Below, piece by piece: positions 23,891 through 31,911 of a stretch of 64,000 nucleotides of DNA. The notes below the pieces were generated by a model that had not been told where the DNA came from, ran no database searches, and saw only the letters and a program-made list of their open reading frames with translations. The position numbers and the translations under genes are program-made. This DNA comes from Streptomyces sp. LHD-70 (GTDB lineage: Bacteria > Actinomycetota > Actinomycetes > Streptomycetales > Streptomycetaceae): NCBI RefSeq assembly GCF_031157275.1, contig NZ_JAVIFW010000010.1, positions 186,001-250,000 of the forward strand. Reading direction: 5' to 3'. Position 1 is the stretch's first letter, and every line of letters begins with the position of its first letter.

Positions 23891-26800
23891 ATGAGTGCCA
23901 GCGCGCAGGAGCCCGGGCCCGCGATAGCCGACGCACCCGCCAGGGAGACCGGCCCGCGCCGCACGGGATTCCTGAGCCGGGTGCCCGACGGATTCGCGAC
24001 ATTCTTCGCCCTGCTCGGCGTGTACTGCGTGCTGATCGCCGTGATCGCCCCGCTGCGGCGGCTGCTCCGCCCCGTGTCCCGGGCCCTGGACCTCGCGACC
24101 GTGCCGGTCAGCGCCAACCTCGCCTACGCGGTGTTCCTGTTCCTGCTCGCCGCGGCCTGCGCGTCCCGCAAGACCCTCGCATGGCGCCTCGTGGTCGCGT
24201 ACCTCTCGATCCTGATCATCTTCGACGGGCTGCAGATCGCCGTCGGCGACGTCGCGGACGCGCTGCCCTCGGCGATCGTCTGCGGACTCGCGCTCGTCCT
24301 CCTCGTCCTCGCCCACCGGGAGTTCTACGCGGACGCCCGGCGCGGCGCCCTCCCGCGGGCCCTCGGCGCGCTCGTCGTGGGCCTCGCGCTCTCGTCCCTG
24401 CTCGGCTGGGGTCTGGTCGAGCTGGTCCCCGGCACCCTGGAGAAGGGGCAGCGGCTGCTGTGGGCGGTGACCCGGGTCTGCGGCGGCGTCGTCGCCCCCG
24501 GCACCTTCGACGGCACTCCGCCGCGCCCCGTGCACTTCTTCCTCGGCCTGTTCGGCGCACTGTCGCTGCTTTACGCGGTGTACGTGCTGTTTCGCTCGCA
24601 GCGCATGGACGCGGCCCTGCACGGCGACGAGGAACCCCGCATCCGCGCCCTGCTCGGCTCTTACGGGGAGCAGGACTCGCTGGGCTACTTCGCGACCCGG
24701 CGCGACAAGGCCGTCGTCTTCGCGCCGAGCGGCAAGGCCGCCGTCACGTACCGCGTCGAGGCCGGCGTCTGCCTGGCCAGCGGTGACCCGGTGGGGGACG
24801 CCGGCGCCTGGGACCAGGCCATCGAGCAGTGGCTGGGCGTCGCGCGCCGGTACGCGTGGGCGCCGGCCGTGATGGGCGGCTCCGAGGAGGGCGCCAAGGC
24901 GTTCGCGCGGCACGGGCTCGGCGCCCTGCAACTCGGCGACGAGGCGATCCTGCACGTGGCGAGGTTCGACCTCGACGGCCGCGACATGCGCGTCACCCGG
25001 CAGGCCGTCAACCGGGTCAGGCGCACCGGCGCGACCTGCCGGGTCCGCCGCCACTCCACCCTCTCCGACACGGAGATGGAGGAGGTCATCGACAAGGCCG
25101 ACGCCTGGCGCGACACGGAGACCGAGCGCGGCTTCTCCATGGCCCTGGACCGCCTCGGCGACCCGCAGGACGGCGACTGCCTGCTCGTCGAGTGCAACGA
25201 CGCGAACGGCCGGCTGCTGGCCCTGCTCTCCTTCGTCCCGTGGGGCAGGGACGGCATCTCGCTCGACCTGATGCGCCGCGACCGCACAGCGCCCAACGGT
25301 GTCATGGAGTTCATTGTGGCCGAACTGTGCGCCGCCGTGGGCAAGTTGGGCGTACGACGGGTCTCGCTGAACTTCGCCGTGTTCCGCTCGGTCTTCGAGG
25401 AGGGCGCCCGCATCGGCGCCGGTCCTGTGCTGCGGCTCTGGCGCCGGCTGCTGCTGTTCTTCTCCAAGTGGTGGCAGCTGGAGGCCCTGTACCGCTCCAA
25501 CGCCAAGTACGACCCCGAGTGGTACCCGCGGTTCATCTGCTACGGCGACGCCGGCTCCCTTGCCCGGATCTCGCTCGCCTCCGGCATCGCCGAGGGCTTC
25601 GTCTCCGTACCGAGCATGCGCAAGCTGTGGGGCAAGGGCCACCGGTCGGCGGCGCTTGTGCAGCCGTCCACCACCGAGGGCCTGCCGCCCATCGACCAAC
25701 TCGGCCTGCACGCAAAGGAGTCGGGCACCGCCGACCCCACGGAGGGCATGCCCGAGCAGGTCCGGGTCCGTCACCGCAAGCTGCGCGGCCTCCAGGACGA
25801 CGGCATCGACCCGTACCCCGTCGGCATCGCGCCGCGCAGTCACACCCTCGCCGAGATCCGCGCCGCCCACCCCGCGCTTCCCCCGGGCACCCGCACCGGC
25901 GAGCAGGCCACGGTCGCGGGCCGGGTCATGCTCGTACGCGACCTCGGCGGCGTCGCCTTCGCGGTGCTGCGGGACTGGTCGGGCGATCTGCAACTGGCGT
26001 TCACCCGCGAACACGCCATCGCGCTTGGGGAGTTCACCGCGCGTACCGACATCGGCGACCACATCGCCGCCACCGGCGAGATCGGCACCTCCGACAAGGG
26101 CGAGCTGTCGGTCTTCGTCACCGGCTGGCAGCTCACCGGCAAGTGCCTGCGCCCGCTGCCCGACAAGCGCCGCGGCCTCGCCGACCCGGAGGCGAAGGTG
26201 CGCCGCAGGTACGTCGACCTGGTCGCCAACCCGGGCGCCCGCGACGTCGTACGGCACCGCTCCACCGCCGTACAGGCCCTGCGCCAGGGGCTGTTGGAGC
26301 GCGGCTACCTCGAGGTCGAGACGCCGATGCTGCAGCAGATCCACGGCGGCGCCAACGCCCGCCCGTTCACCACCCACATCAACGCCTACGACCTCGACCT
26401 GTATCTGCGGATCGCGCCCGAGCTGTATCTGAAAAGGCTCTGCGTGGGCGGCCTGGAGAAGGTCTTCGAGATGGGCCGCACCTTCCGCAACGAGGGCGTC
26501 AGCTACAAGCACAACCCCGAGTTCACGATGCTGGAGGCCTACCAGGCGTTCGCCGACTACGACGTGATGCTCGACCTCACCCGCGAGCTCATCCAGGGCG
26601 CCGCCCGCGCCGCCTTCGGCCGGGAGGTGGCCCACAAGCCGGACGCCGACGGCACGTTGGCCGAGCACGACATCTCCGGGCCGTGGCCGGTCAAGACGGT
26701 CTACGGCGCGATCTCCGAGGCCCTCGGCGAAGAGGTCACCGCCGACACGGAACTCCCCGGGCTGCACCGGCTCTGCGACCGCGCCGACGTCCCGTACACC

Positions 26801-27223
26801 CCGGAGGACGGACGCGGTGACGTGGTCCTGGAGATGTACGAGCGCCTGGTCGAGGAGCGCACCCAACTCCCCACGTTCTACAAGGACTTCCCCACCGACG
26901 TCTCCCCGCTCACCCGCCAGCACCGCACCGACCCGCGCCTCGCGGAACGCTGGGACCTGGTCGCGTTCGGCACCGAACTGGGCACCGCCTACTCGGAGTT
27001 GACCGACCCCGTCGAACAGCGCCGCCGCCTCACCGCGCAGTCCCTGCTCGCGGCGGGCGGCGACCCGGAGGCGATGGAGCTGGACGAGGACTTCCTCGAC
27101 GCCCTGGAGTACGCGATGCCCCCGACGGGCGGCCTCGGTATCGGCGTCGACCGTCTCGTCATGTTCCTCACCGGCCTGACGATCCGCAAGACGCTGCCGT
27201 TCCCGCTGGTACGGCGACGCTGA
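23891..27223 (+). CDS. lysX: bifunctional lysylphosphatidylglycerol synthetase / lysyl-tRNA synthetase LysX
   Basis: Membrane protein of 1110 aa that charges a tRNA with lysine and transfers it to phosphatidylglycerol, lowering surface negative charge. Residues 30-240 hold several membrane helices, about 250-590 a DUF2156 transferase domain (KAAVTYRVEAGVCLASGDPVG), about 640-730 an OB-fold, and about 750-1108 a class II lysyl-tRNA synthetase core. Motif 2 is RTFRNEG (near 862) and motif 3 GLGIGVDRLVMF (near 1081). Domain order and length match mycobacterial LysX, which gives resistance to cationic peptides. It is monocistronic. A separate housekeeping LysS is expected elsewhere. Confidence 0.95.
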   Translation: MSASAQEPGPAIADAPARETGPRRTGFLSRVPDGFATFFALLGVYCVLIAVIAPLRRLLRPVSRALDLATVPVSANLAYAVFLFLLAAACASRKTLAWRLVVAYLSILIIFDGLQIAVGDVADALPSAIVCGLALVLLVLAHREFYADARRGALPRALGALVVGLALSSLLGWGLVELVPGTLEKGQRLLWAVTRVCGGVVAPGTFDGTPPRPVHFFLGLFGALSLLYAVYVLFRSQRMDAALHGDEEPRIRALLGSYGEQDSLGYFATRRDKAVVFAPSGKAAVTYRVEAGVCLASGDPVGDAGAWDQAIEQWLGVARRYAWAPAVMGGSEEGAKAFARHGLGALQLGDEAILHVARFDLDGRDMRVTRQAVNRVRRTGATCRVRRHSTLSDTEMEEVIDKADAWRDTETERGFSMALDRLGDPQDGDCLLVECNDANGRLLALLSFVPWGRDGISLDLMRRDRTAPNGVMEFIVAELCAAVGKLGVRRVSLNFAVFRSVFEEGARIGAGPVLRLWRRLLLFFSKWWQLEALYRSNAKYDPEWYPRFICYGDAGSLARISLASGIAEGFVSVPSMRKLWGKGHRSAALVQPSTTEGLPPIDQLGLHAKESGTADPTEGMPEQVRVRHRKLRGLQDDGIDPYPVGIAPRSHTLAEIRAAHPALPPGTRTGEQATVAGRVMLVRDLGGVAFAVLRDWSGDLQLAFTREHAIALGEFTARTDIGDHIAATGEIGTSDKGELSVFVTGWQLTGKCLRPLPDKRRGLADPEAKVRRRYVDLVANPGARDVVRHRSTAVQALRQGLLERGYLEVETPMLQQIHGGANARPFTTHINAYDLDLYLRIAPELYLKRLCVGGLEKVFEMGRTFRNEGVSYKHNPEFTMLEAYQAFADYDVMLDLTRELIQGAARAAFGREVAHKPDADGTLAEHDISGPWPVKTVYGAISEALGEEVTADTELPGLHRLCDRADVPYTPEDGRGDVVLEMYERLVEERTQLPTFYKDFPTDVSPLTRQHRTDPRLAERWDLVAFGTELGTAYSELTDPVEQRRRLTAQSLLAAGGDPEAMELDEDFLDALEYAMPPTGGLGIGVDRLVMFLTGLTIRKTLPFPLVRRR

Positions 27224-27235
27224 AGGAGGCTGCCC

Positions 27236-27259
27236 GGGCGCCTACTTGGGCGCCTACTT
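27236..27259. repeat. 12-bp exact tandem duplication across a stop codon
   Basis: GGGCGCCTACTT occurs twice in tandem. On the minus strand this gives AAGTAG twice, so the PPOX gene stop (27254-27256) is followed four codons later by a second copy of the same tail and stop. Confidence 0.75.
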
Positions 27260-27676
27260 GGGCGCGCCGAAGGGTTCCACGCCCACGATCCGCCGGACCC
27301 GCTCCAGCTCGACGACCACGGTGATGCGCCGCTCCTCGGGAAGCAGCCACTCGTAGGGCGTGCCCAGGTACTTGTGCGCGAGCCGGTCCATGTCCCGCTC
27401 GGCCTGCTCGCCCTCGACGAACCGGGTGACGCGGCCGTGCAGTTGCACCCGGTCGAAGGGGTTGGCGGTGTCCGCGTGGGAGAGGCAGATCCGCGGATCG
27501 TTGCGGAGGTTGCGCTCCTTGACCCGCCCCACCGAGGTGTTGAACCAGAGGTGGTCACCGTCCAGGTCCACCCACATCGGGCTCACGTGCGGCGATCCGT
27601 CGGGATTGGTGGACGCCACGAACCAGATCCCGGTCCCGGCGATCCGGTCCCGTACGTCCTGCGTGAGCTGGGTCAT
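27254..27676 (-). CDS. PPOX-class flavin/F420-binding protein
   Basis: Small split-barrel protein of 140 aa in the pyridoxamine-phosphate-oxidase-like superfamily. FVASTNPDGSPHVSPMWVDLDGDHLWFNT (24-52) and ERNLRNDPRICLS are the standard flavin/F420-binding strands. Members with this N-terminus are often F420-dependent reductases in actinobacteria, though FMN or heme binding is also possible. The start ATG 27676 has GGAGAG upstream. It converges with lysX, with 30 nt between the stops. Confidence 0.83.
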   Translation of the reverse strand: MTQLTQDVRDRIAGTGIWFVASTNPDGSPHVSPMWVDLDGDHLWFNTSVGRVKERNLRNDPRICLSHADTANPFDRVQLHGRVTRFVEGEQAERDMDRLAHKYLGTPYEWLLPEERRITVVVELERVRRIVGVEPFGAPK

Positions 27677-27921
27677 GGCTCTCCTCTTCCGTGTGCCGAC
27701 GTGCGCGATGATCACGGTACGTGGAGGCGGCGACGGGCCGGTGAACGGGGGTGCGCCCGCCGCTAACTACTCCTACGGAAGCCGGAATTGACCGTACGCC
27801 ACCCCCATCCCCTAACCCGAGAAGGCCCGTCCCGCACCCCGAGCCGGTCCCATCAGGTGCTTTCCGGCGGGGGGCCGTGTTGATGGAGGGCATCCAGGCA
27901 CGGGCGTGCGACGCATAAGTC

Positions 27922-28767
27922 ATGAAAACGGACGAAATGCTTCCGGGGCGCCGCGTACTCCTGCGCGGCGCCGCCCTCTTCGCCCTCGCGGCCACCGCCG
28001 GCTGTGCCGGCACCGAACGGTCCGGCACCACCGCCCGCCCGTCCACCTCGCCGGGCCCCGCCGCGGGCGCCCAGGCGGCCCGCCCTCAGAAGCCTTCGGC
28101 GTACCGGCTGCAGCCCATGACGGGCTACGGTCCGCAGCGGGCAGCCGTGGCGCGAACTCCCGTACGCAGCAAGCCTATTCTGCGGATGGCCGACCGTGAC
28201 CGGAGCATGGTCCTCACCTTCGACGACGGCCCCGACCCCCGCTACACCCCGGACATCCTGACCACTCTGCGCAAGCACGACGTGCGCGCGATGTTCTTCG
28301 TCTGCGGCGAGATGGCCGAGTCCAGCCCGGACCTGCTGCGGCGGATGATCGACGAGGGCCACACCATCGGCAACCACACCTTCACGCACCCCCAGCTGAC
28401 CCTGATGCGGCGCCCCGGGATCCGCGACGAGATCGAGCGCACCAGCGGCGCCGTCCTGGACGTCGTGGGTCGGCCGCCGCTCTGGTTCCGCGCGCCGTAC
28501 GGGGCGTGGAACCGCTCGGCGTTCGAGATCGGCGCCGAACTCGGCATGGAGCCCCTGGCCTGGACGGTCGACACCCTCGACTGGCAGGAGCCGGGCACCG
28601 GCACCATCGTCAGACGCGTCCTGAAAGGCGCGGGGCCCGGCGTCGTGGTGCTCTCGCACGACGCGGGCGGCAATCGCTCCCAGACCGTGAAGGCCCTGCG
28701 GACGTATCTGCCGAAACTGCTCGACGAGGGATATCGGATCGGGGTGCCGAGCCGTGCCCTGATGTAG
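27922..28767 (+). CDS. polysaccharide deacetylase lipoprotein (NodB/CE4)
   Basis: Surface-anchored carbohydrate esterase 4 enzyme of 281 aa, likely de-N-acetylating peptidoglycan or another GlcNAc polymer. The signal ends LAATAGC (lipobox). The NodB domain runs about 93-275 with TFDDGPD (Asp101 base, Asp102 metal), the metal His152 and His156 (GNHTFTH), RAPYGAWN and LSHDAGGNRSQT. ATG 27922 has no obvious ribosome site. It is followed by a 13-nt repeat cassette and a strong hairpin shared with the converging sortase gene. Confidence 0.92.
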   Translation: MKTDEMLPGRRVLLRGAALFALAATAGCAGTERSGTTARPSTSPGPAAGAQAARPQKPSAYRLQPMTGYGPQRAAVARTPVRSKPILRMADRDRSMVLTFDDGPDPRYTPDILTTLRKHDVRAMFFVCGEMAESSPDLLRRMIDEGHTIGNHTFTHPQLTLMRRPGIRDEIERTSGAVLDVVGRPPLWFRAPYGAWNRSAFEIGAELGMEPLAWTVDTLDWQEPGTGTIVRRVLKGAGPGVVVLSHDAGGNRSQTVKALRTYLPKLLDEGYRIGVPSRALM

Positions 28768-28848
28768 GGATTCCGCCGAAGGATCGACCAAAGGATCCAC
28801 CGAAGGAATCCACCGAAGGAATCCGCCGAAGGAATCCACCGGCGGGAT
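28768..28848. repeat. 13-nt imperfect tandem repeats after the deacetylase gene
   Basis: Units of GGAATCCACCGAA type (with GGATTCC and GGATCC variants) repeat about six times, starting directly after the deacetylase stop. They do not continue any ORF and lie just before the terminator hairpin at 28866. Confidence 0.75.
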
Positions 28849-28865
28849 CTATCGGACGCAGAAAA

Positions 28866-28907
28866 AACTGCCGGGCGGGCTCAATTCTTCGAGCCCGCCC
28901 GGCAGTT
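28866..28907 (-). terminator. intrinsic terminator of the sortase gene
   Basis: Perfect 17-nt arms AACTGCCGGGCGGGCTC and GAGCCCGCCCGGCAGTT around an 8-nt loop. On the minus strand the hairpin is followed by TTTTTTC, a true U-tract, 28 nt past the sortase stop; such U-tracts are uncommon in Streptomyces. It may also stop transcripts from the plus-strand deacetylase. Confidence 0.88.
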
Positions 28908-28934
28908 GTCTGCCTGCTGTGCTGTCTGTCCCGC

Positions 28935-29597
28935 TCAGATCGTCTTCACCATCCGGGCGAACGCCACGACATTTCCGTCGTAGCCGTTCTCCTTCGTGAA
29001 TCCGCCGCCGCAGGTGATGACGCGCAGTTCGGCCTCGCCGGTGTTGCCGTACACCTTGGTGCCCGGGACGTTCTCCTTGTCGAACACCTCGATCCCGTAC
29101 ACCTCGAAAACGGCGGTGCGGCCGTCCTTGCGGGTGATCTCGACATGGTTTCCCTTGGTCAGCGAACCGAGGCCGTAGAAGATCGCGGGCCCCGCGTTGT
29201 TGTCGACATGGCCGACGATCACGGACGTGCCCTTCTCGCCCGGCGAGACGGATCCGTTGAACCAGCCTGCCAGGTTCGGGTCCTGCGGAGGCGGCGCGTC
29301 CACCCAGCCCTGGGCGTCCAGGCCCACGGTCATGATCGGGGCGTCCACCTGGATCGCCGGGATCCTGACCCGCTCGGCGAGGGAGAACGACAGCGGCGCG
29401 GCGCCGTCGGCGCGCGTCTGGCCGTGCACGCGGTTGTCGGTCGCCGCGGCGGAGGCGGGCTGCGGAGGTCCCACCGTGAATTCGCCGGAACCATTCCTTA
29501 TCAAGGCGAGCCCGGTGAGCAGAACCAGCGCTATCACTCCCCATGGGGCGCGCTTCTTCTGCGGCTCCTCCTCGGCGGCGGACTGGGACGAAGGCAT
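28935..29597 (-). CDS. class F sortase
   Basis: Membrane-anchored cysteine transpeptidase of 220 aa. One N-terminal membrane segment (19-33) is followed by the sortase barrel with catalytic His130 (IVGHVDNN), Cys196 (VITCGGG) and Arg215 (VVAFARM). Class F (actinobacterial) sortases lack the class B/C insertions and have unclear substrates. ATG 29597 follows AGAGGGG. Two small exported proteins with C-terminal hydrophobic tails lie next to it, but neither shows an LPXTG or LAXTG motif, so its substrates are probably elsewhere. Confidence 0.92.
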   Translation of the reverse strand: MPSSQSAAEEEPQKKRAPWGVIALVLLTGLALIRNGSGEFTVGPPQPASAAATDNRVHGQTRADGAAPLSFSLAERVRIPAIQVDAPIMTVGLDAQGWVDAPPPQDPNLAGWFNGSVSPGEKGTSVIVGHVDNNAGPAIFYGLGSLTKGNHVEITRKDGRTAVFEVYGIEVFDKENVPGTKVYGNTGEAELRVITCGGGFTKENGYDGNVVAFARMVKTI

Positions 29598-29933
29598 TCT
29601 CTATCCCCTCTCAACGCGACGGTCCTGCCGCGTCCATTGCACATGGCAGAACGCTAAAGGCCGTTCGGAAATGCGGCGACAGCGAAGAGGCGAACGGGTG
29701 GCGGCCGAACGGTCCGTGCGCCATCCGAGTTTCCCGCCTCAGACAATTTCTGACGGTCCGTGACCTGCCCTTACTCGCCTCCGCGGGACTTTGCCCCGGC
29801 GTGTCGCCTCACCAGGACGGACCAGCCCCGAAATGCGGGCGGGTGCACGGCACCTGAGGGTCGGTCTGGGAGGGCGATCTCGCCAATCCTGCCCGGGGAC
29901 GGTTCCTCGGGGCGCTCTCCCGCGGAGGTTCTC
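29598..29933. other. 336-nt divergent intergenic region
   Basis: Contains the promoters of the sortase and of the small secreted protein. An imperfect palindrome TGACGGTCCGTGA lies at 29751-29763, directly after an AT-rich AATTTC. No ORF with good codon use was seen. Confidence 0.45.
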
Positions 29934-30437
29934 ATGCGTACTTCTCGTGCCCTGGCGGTTACGGCCGCCGCCGGTGCCATCATCGGGCTCGCAGCACCGT
30001 CCGCGAGCGCCTGGGACGCAAGCGCCATCACCGTCTCGCCGACGACCACCTTCCGCGGCGGCACCGTCACGGTGACGGTCAACGCCCACGAGTGCACCAG
30101 GGGCAGCAACAACCACGTCTCTTCGTCGGCCTTCCGGAACACCCGGCTGCGCCCGAGCGGCGGCAACATGGCCACCGCCACCGTGAGGATCAAGCGCAAC
30201 GCCCACATCGGCTCGCACAGCGTCACCGCCACCTGCGGCGCCGCGGGCAGCGTGACCCGGGAGGGCGCCCTCACCGTGATCCACGGCGGCGCCGGAGGCG
30301 GTCTCGGCGGCAGCACCAGCACCGGTGCCACGTCGACCGACGTCGCCATCGGCGGTTCCCTCGCGGGTGCCGCGCTCATCGGTGGCGGCGCGTTCTGGCT
30401 GCGCCGCCGCGGCGAGACCAGGACCGGCCGCGCCTGA
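29934..30437 (+). CDS. small secreted membrane-anchored protein (paralogue of 30611-31156)
   Basis: Exported protein of 167 aa, function unknown. ATG 29934 follows GCGGAGG. A signal peptide ends at SASA (about residue 26). The mature domain of about 85 residues is beta-rich with two cysteines (HEC, ATCG), resembling an Ig-like or FG-GAP-free surface fold. A Gly/Thr-rich linker, a membrane helix (about 138-156) and RRR end the protein, so it should sit outside the membrane with a short cytoplasmic tail. No sortase signal is visible. The gene converging from 31156 encodes the same architecture. Confidence 0.83.
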   Translation: MRTSRALAVTAAAGAIIGLAAPSASAWDASAITVSPTTTFRGGTVTVTVNAHECTRGSNNHVSSSAFRNTRLRPSGGNMATATVRIKRNAHIGSHSVTATCGAAGSVTREGALTVIHGGAGGGLGGSTSTGATSTDVAIGGSLAGAALIGGGAFWLRRRGETRTGRA

Positions 30438-30467
30438 CCCATCCGCGCGCCCACGGGCGCGCACGGC

Positions 30468-30511
30468 GGCACTTCGTCCCGGGGCCGGTGCGGATCCCGG
30501 GGCGAAGTGCC
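30468..30511. terminator. bidirectional terminator between two paralogous genes
   Basis: GGCACTTCGTCCCGGG (30468-30483) pairs along its full length with CCCGGGGCGAAGTGCC (30496-30511), allowing one U-G pair, around a 12-nt loop. It separates the converging secreted-protein genes. Confidence 0.75.
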
Positions 30512-30610
30512 GTTCAGCGTAAGGGAGTTGACTGTCCGTGAACGGGAGTTGAGGCGTCCCGTACGAGTGTCGAGGGGTCATGGCGGCGGCCCGGCGTCCG
30601 TGCCCCGCGC

Positions 30611-31156
30611 TCAGGCGCCGTCCTCGTCCGGGCGGCGCCTCGCCCAGTAGTACGCGGAGCCGAGCGCGCCCGTGATCAGGGCGGCGCCCAGGGCGAGGTC
30701 GTGGAAGTCGAGGTCGCCGAAGGCGCCGCCGATTCCGGCGTGCACGCCGCGGTGGACGTTGTGCTGCTGTCCGCCCGTGTGCTGGCCGCCGGTGTGCTGG
30801 CCCCCGCCGGTGGCGATGGTCAGATCCGTGGTGCCCGTCTCGCCCTTGCACTCGAAGGTGACGGTGTACATCGCGCCCGGCTTGGCGTCCCAGTCGACGG
30901 TGGCGGTGGCCGTCCGGCCCCGGGGGATCCTCACCTTGTCGAAGACGCCGGAGGTGGCGTGCGCCGTCGCGTCGCAGCCGTCCACCTTCAAGTGGACCTG
31001 GCCTCCCGCGGCGACCGTCGACGGCGTCACGCTGAAGCCGAACGACGTGATGTTGTTGTCGTTGTCCCCCGCGACCGTGGCATGGGCGGCCGGGGTGGTG
31101 AGGGCCAGGGCGCCCGCCGTGACGACGGCCGCCGATGCGAGGGATATCGCGCGCAT
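30611..31156 (-). CDS. small secreted membrane-anchored protein (paralogue of 29934-30437)
   Basis: Exported protein of 181 aa, function unknown. ATG 31156 (MRAISLASA) follows AAGGA. The signal peptide ends at AHA (about 26). The mature region again has a two-cysteine beta-rich domain (DGCDATAH, TFECKGETG), then a linker with GGQHTGGQH repeats and a His-rich patch, a C-terminal membrane segment (LALGAALITGALGSAYYW) and Arg-Arg-Arg. The shared order with its neighbour indicates an inverted gene duplication. The His-rich linker could bind metal, which is speculation. Confidence 0.83.
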   Translation of the reverse strand: MRAISLASAAVVTAGALALTTPAAHATVAGDNDNNITSFGFSVTPSTVAAGGQVHLKVDGCDATAHATSGVFDKVRIPRGRTATATVDWDAKPGAMYTVTFECKGETGTTDLTIATGGGQHTGGQHTGGQQHNVHRGVHAGIGGAFGDLDFHDLALGAALITGALGSAYYWARRRPDEDGA

Positions 31157-31326
31157 AGCAATCCTTAGGGTCCCCGAGGAGCGGCGCGGACCTGTTCCGC
31201 TGCAACCGGTGATGCACCTCGATGCCCGAAACGCTAGGTATGCCCTTCGGTGGTCGCGATCCGTGTCGGGCGAATGGGGCATGGACGTGGGCCACACGGG
31301 GGAACGTGGGCCCGGAAGGTTTCGGC

Positions 31327-31560
31327 TCAGGCGCTGCGGTCCGCGTGCGGCGGCAGCCACGCGTGCGCGGGCGCGCCGCGCCACTCCACCAGATGCGGGT
31401 CGTCGAGCGCGGCGTCCGCCTCGTCAAGTCCCGCCGCGCGCAGCATTTCGAGCAGCTCGCGGTCGCTGTGCGCGGTCCCGAGCCGGCGTCCGCGCACGCT
31501 GACCGGGCGTCCGTCCCCCGAGGTGAACGGATGCACGACGATCGGTGCTTGCCAGGGCAT
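31327..31560 (-). CDS. small hypothetical protein
   Basis: Cytoplasmic protein of 77 aa, unrecognised. ATG 31560 (MPWQAPIVV) is the likely start; the frame is open further upstream, but that part is a 24-nt tandem repeat and unlikely to be coding. It contains a short helical segment SDRELLEMLRAAGLDEADAA and ends rich in Trp, His and Pro. It lies 170 nt upstream of the secreted-protein gene on the same strand. Its reality rests on codon use and a compact start. Confidence 0.55.
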   Translation of the reverse strand: MPWQAPIVVHPFTSGDGRPVSVRGRRLGTAHSDRELLEMLRAAGLDEADAALDDPHLVEWRGAPAHAWLPPHADRSA

Positions 31561-31911
31561 GCCCTCAGAGTGCGGCAGGGGTGCGACCGCCGCAGCTCGG
31601 AGCGGTACGGGTGGGAGAGGTGTCCTGTGGTGTTCCACCCGCGCGGACGCCCCGGCCCGGTCCGTACGGCAGTCGCGGGCAGCAGCGCCCCTCCCCGTAC
31701 GGACACCCCGGCCCCCGCCCGTACGGAAACCCCGGCCCTTCCCTGTACCGAAGCCCCGGCCCCTCCCCGTACGGACACCCCGGCCCCCGCCCGTACGGAA
31801 AAGAATCTTGGCGGCGGTTGAGTACCGGCGGCGGGATGCTCCGTATCCAGGGGTGCGTGCGATGTGGCGCATGCGTAGCAACTGCCTCTACGAGTACGGG
31901 AGTTGACCGGC
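31561..31911. other. 351-nt divergent intergenic region with tandem repeat
   Basis: Separates the small hypothetical gene from the SCO0930-like lipoprotein gene. About a third of it is the 24-nt tandem repeat at 31697-31800. The segment from 31801 to 31911 is less GC-rich and probably holds the lipoprotein promoter. Confidence 0.5.
31697..31800. repeat. 24-nt tandem repeat, 4.3 copies
   Basis: Units begin GTACGGACACCCCGGCCC and recur exactly every 24 nt, with variants GTACGGAAACC and GTACCGAAGCC; copies 1 and 4 are identical over most of their length. The period keeps an open minus-strand frame (Arg-Gly-rich), which is probably incidental. Confidence 0.8.

Noticed and set aside
23837..26923. 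1028-codon open frame antisense to lysX
   Set aside because: Shadow of the lysX coding strand. Both LysX domains with class II synthetase motifs are on the plus strand.
31697..31800. CRISPR-like array
   Set aside because: The 24-nt units are contiguous, with no unique spacers and no cas genes nearby, so this is a simple tandem repeat.
31561..31881. Arg-Gly-rich N-terminal extension of the small protein at 31327-31560
   Set aside because: The extension is the translation of a 24-nt tandem repeat and lacks a ribosome site. The compact start at 31560 is more likely.
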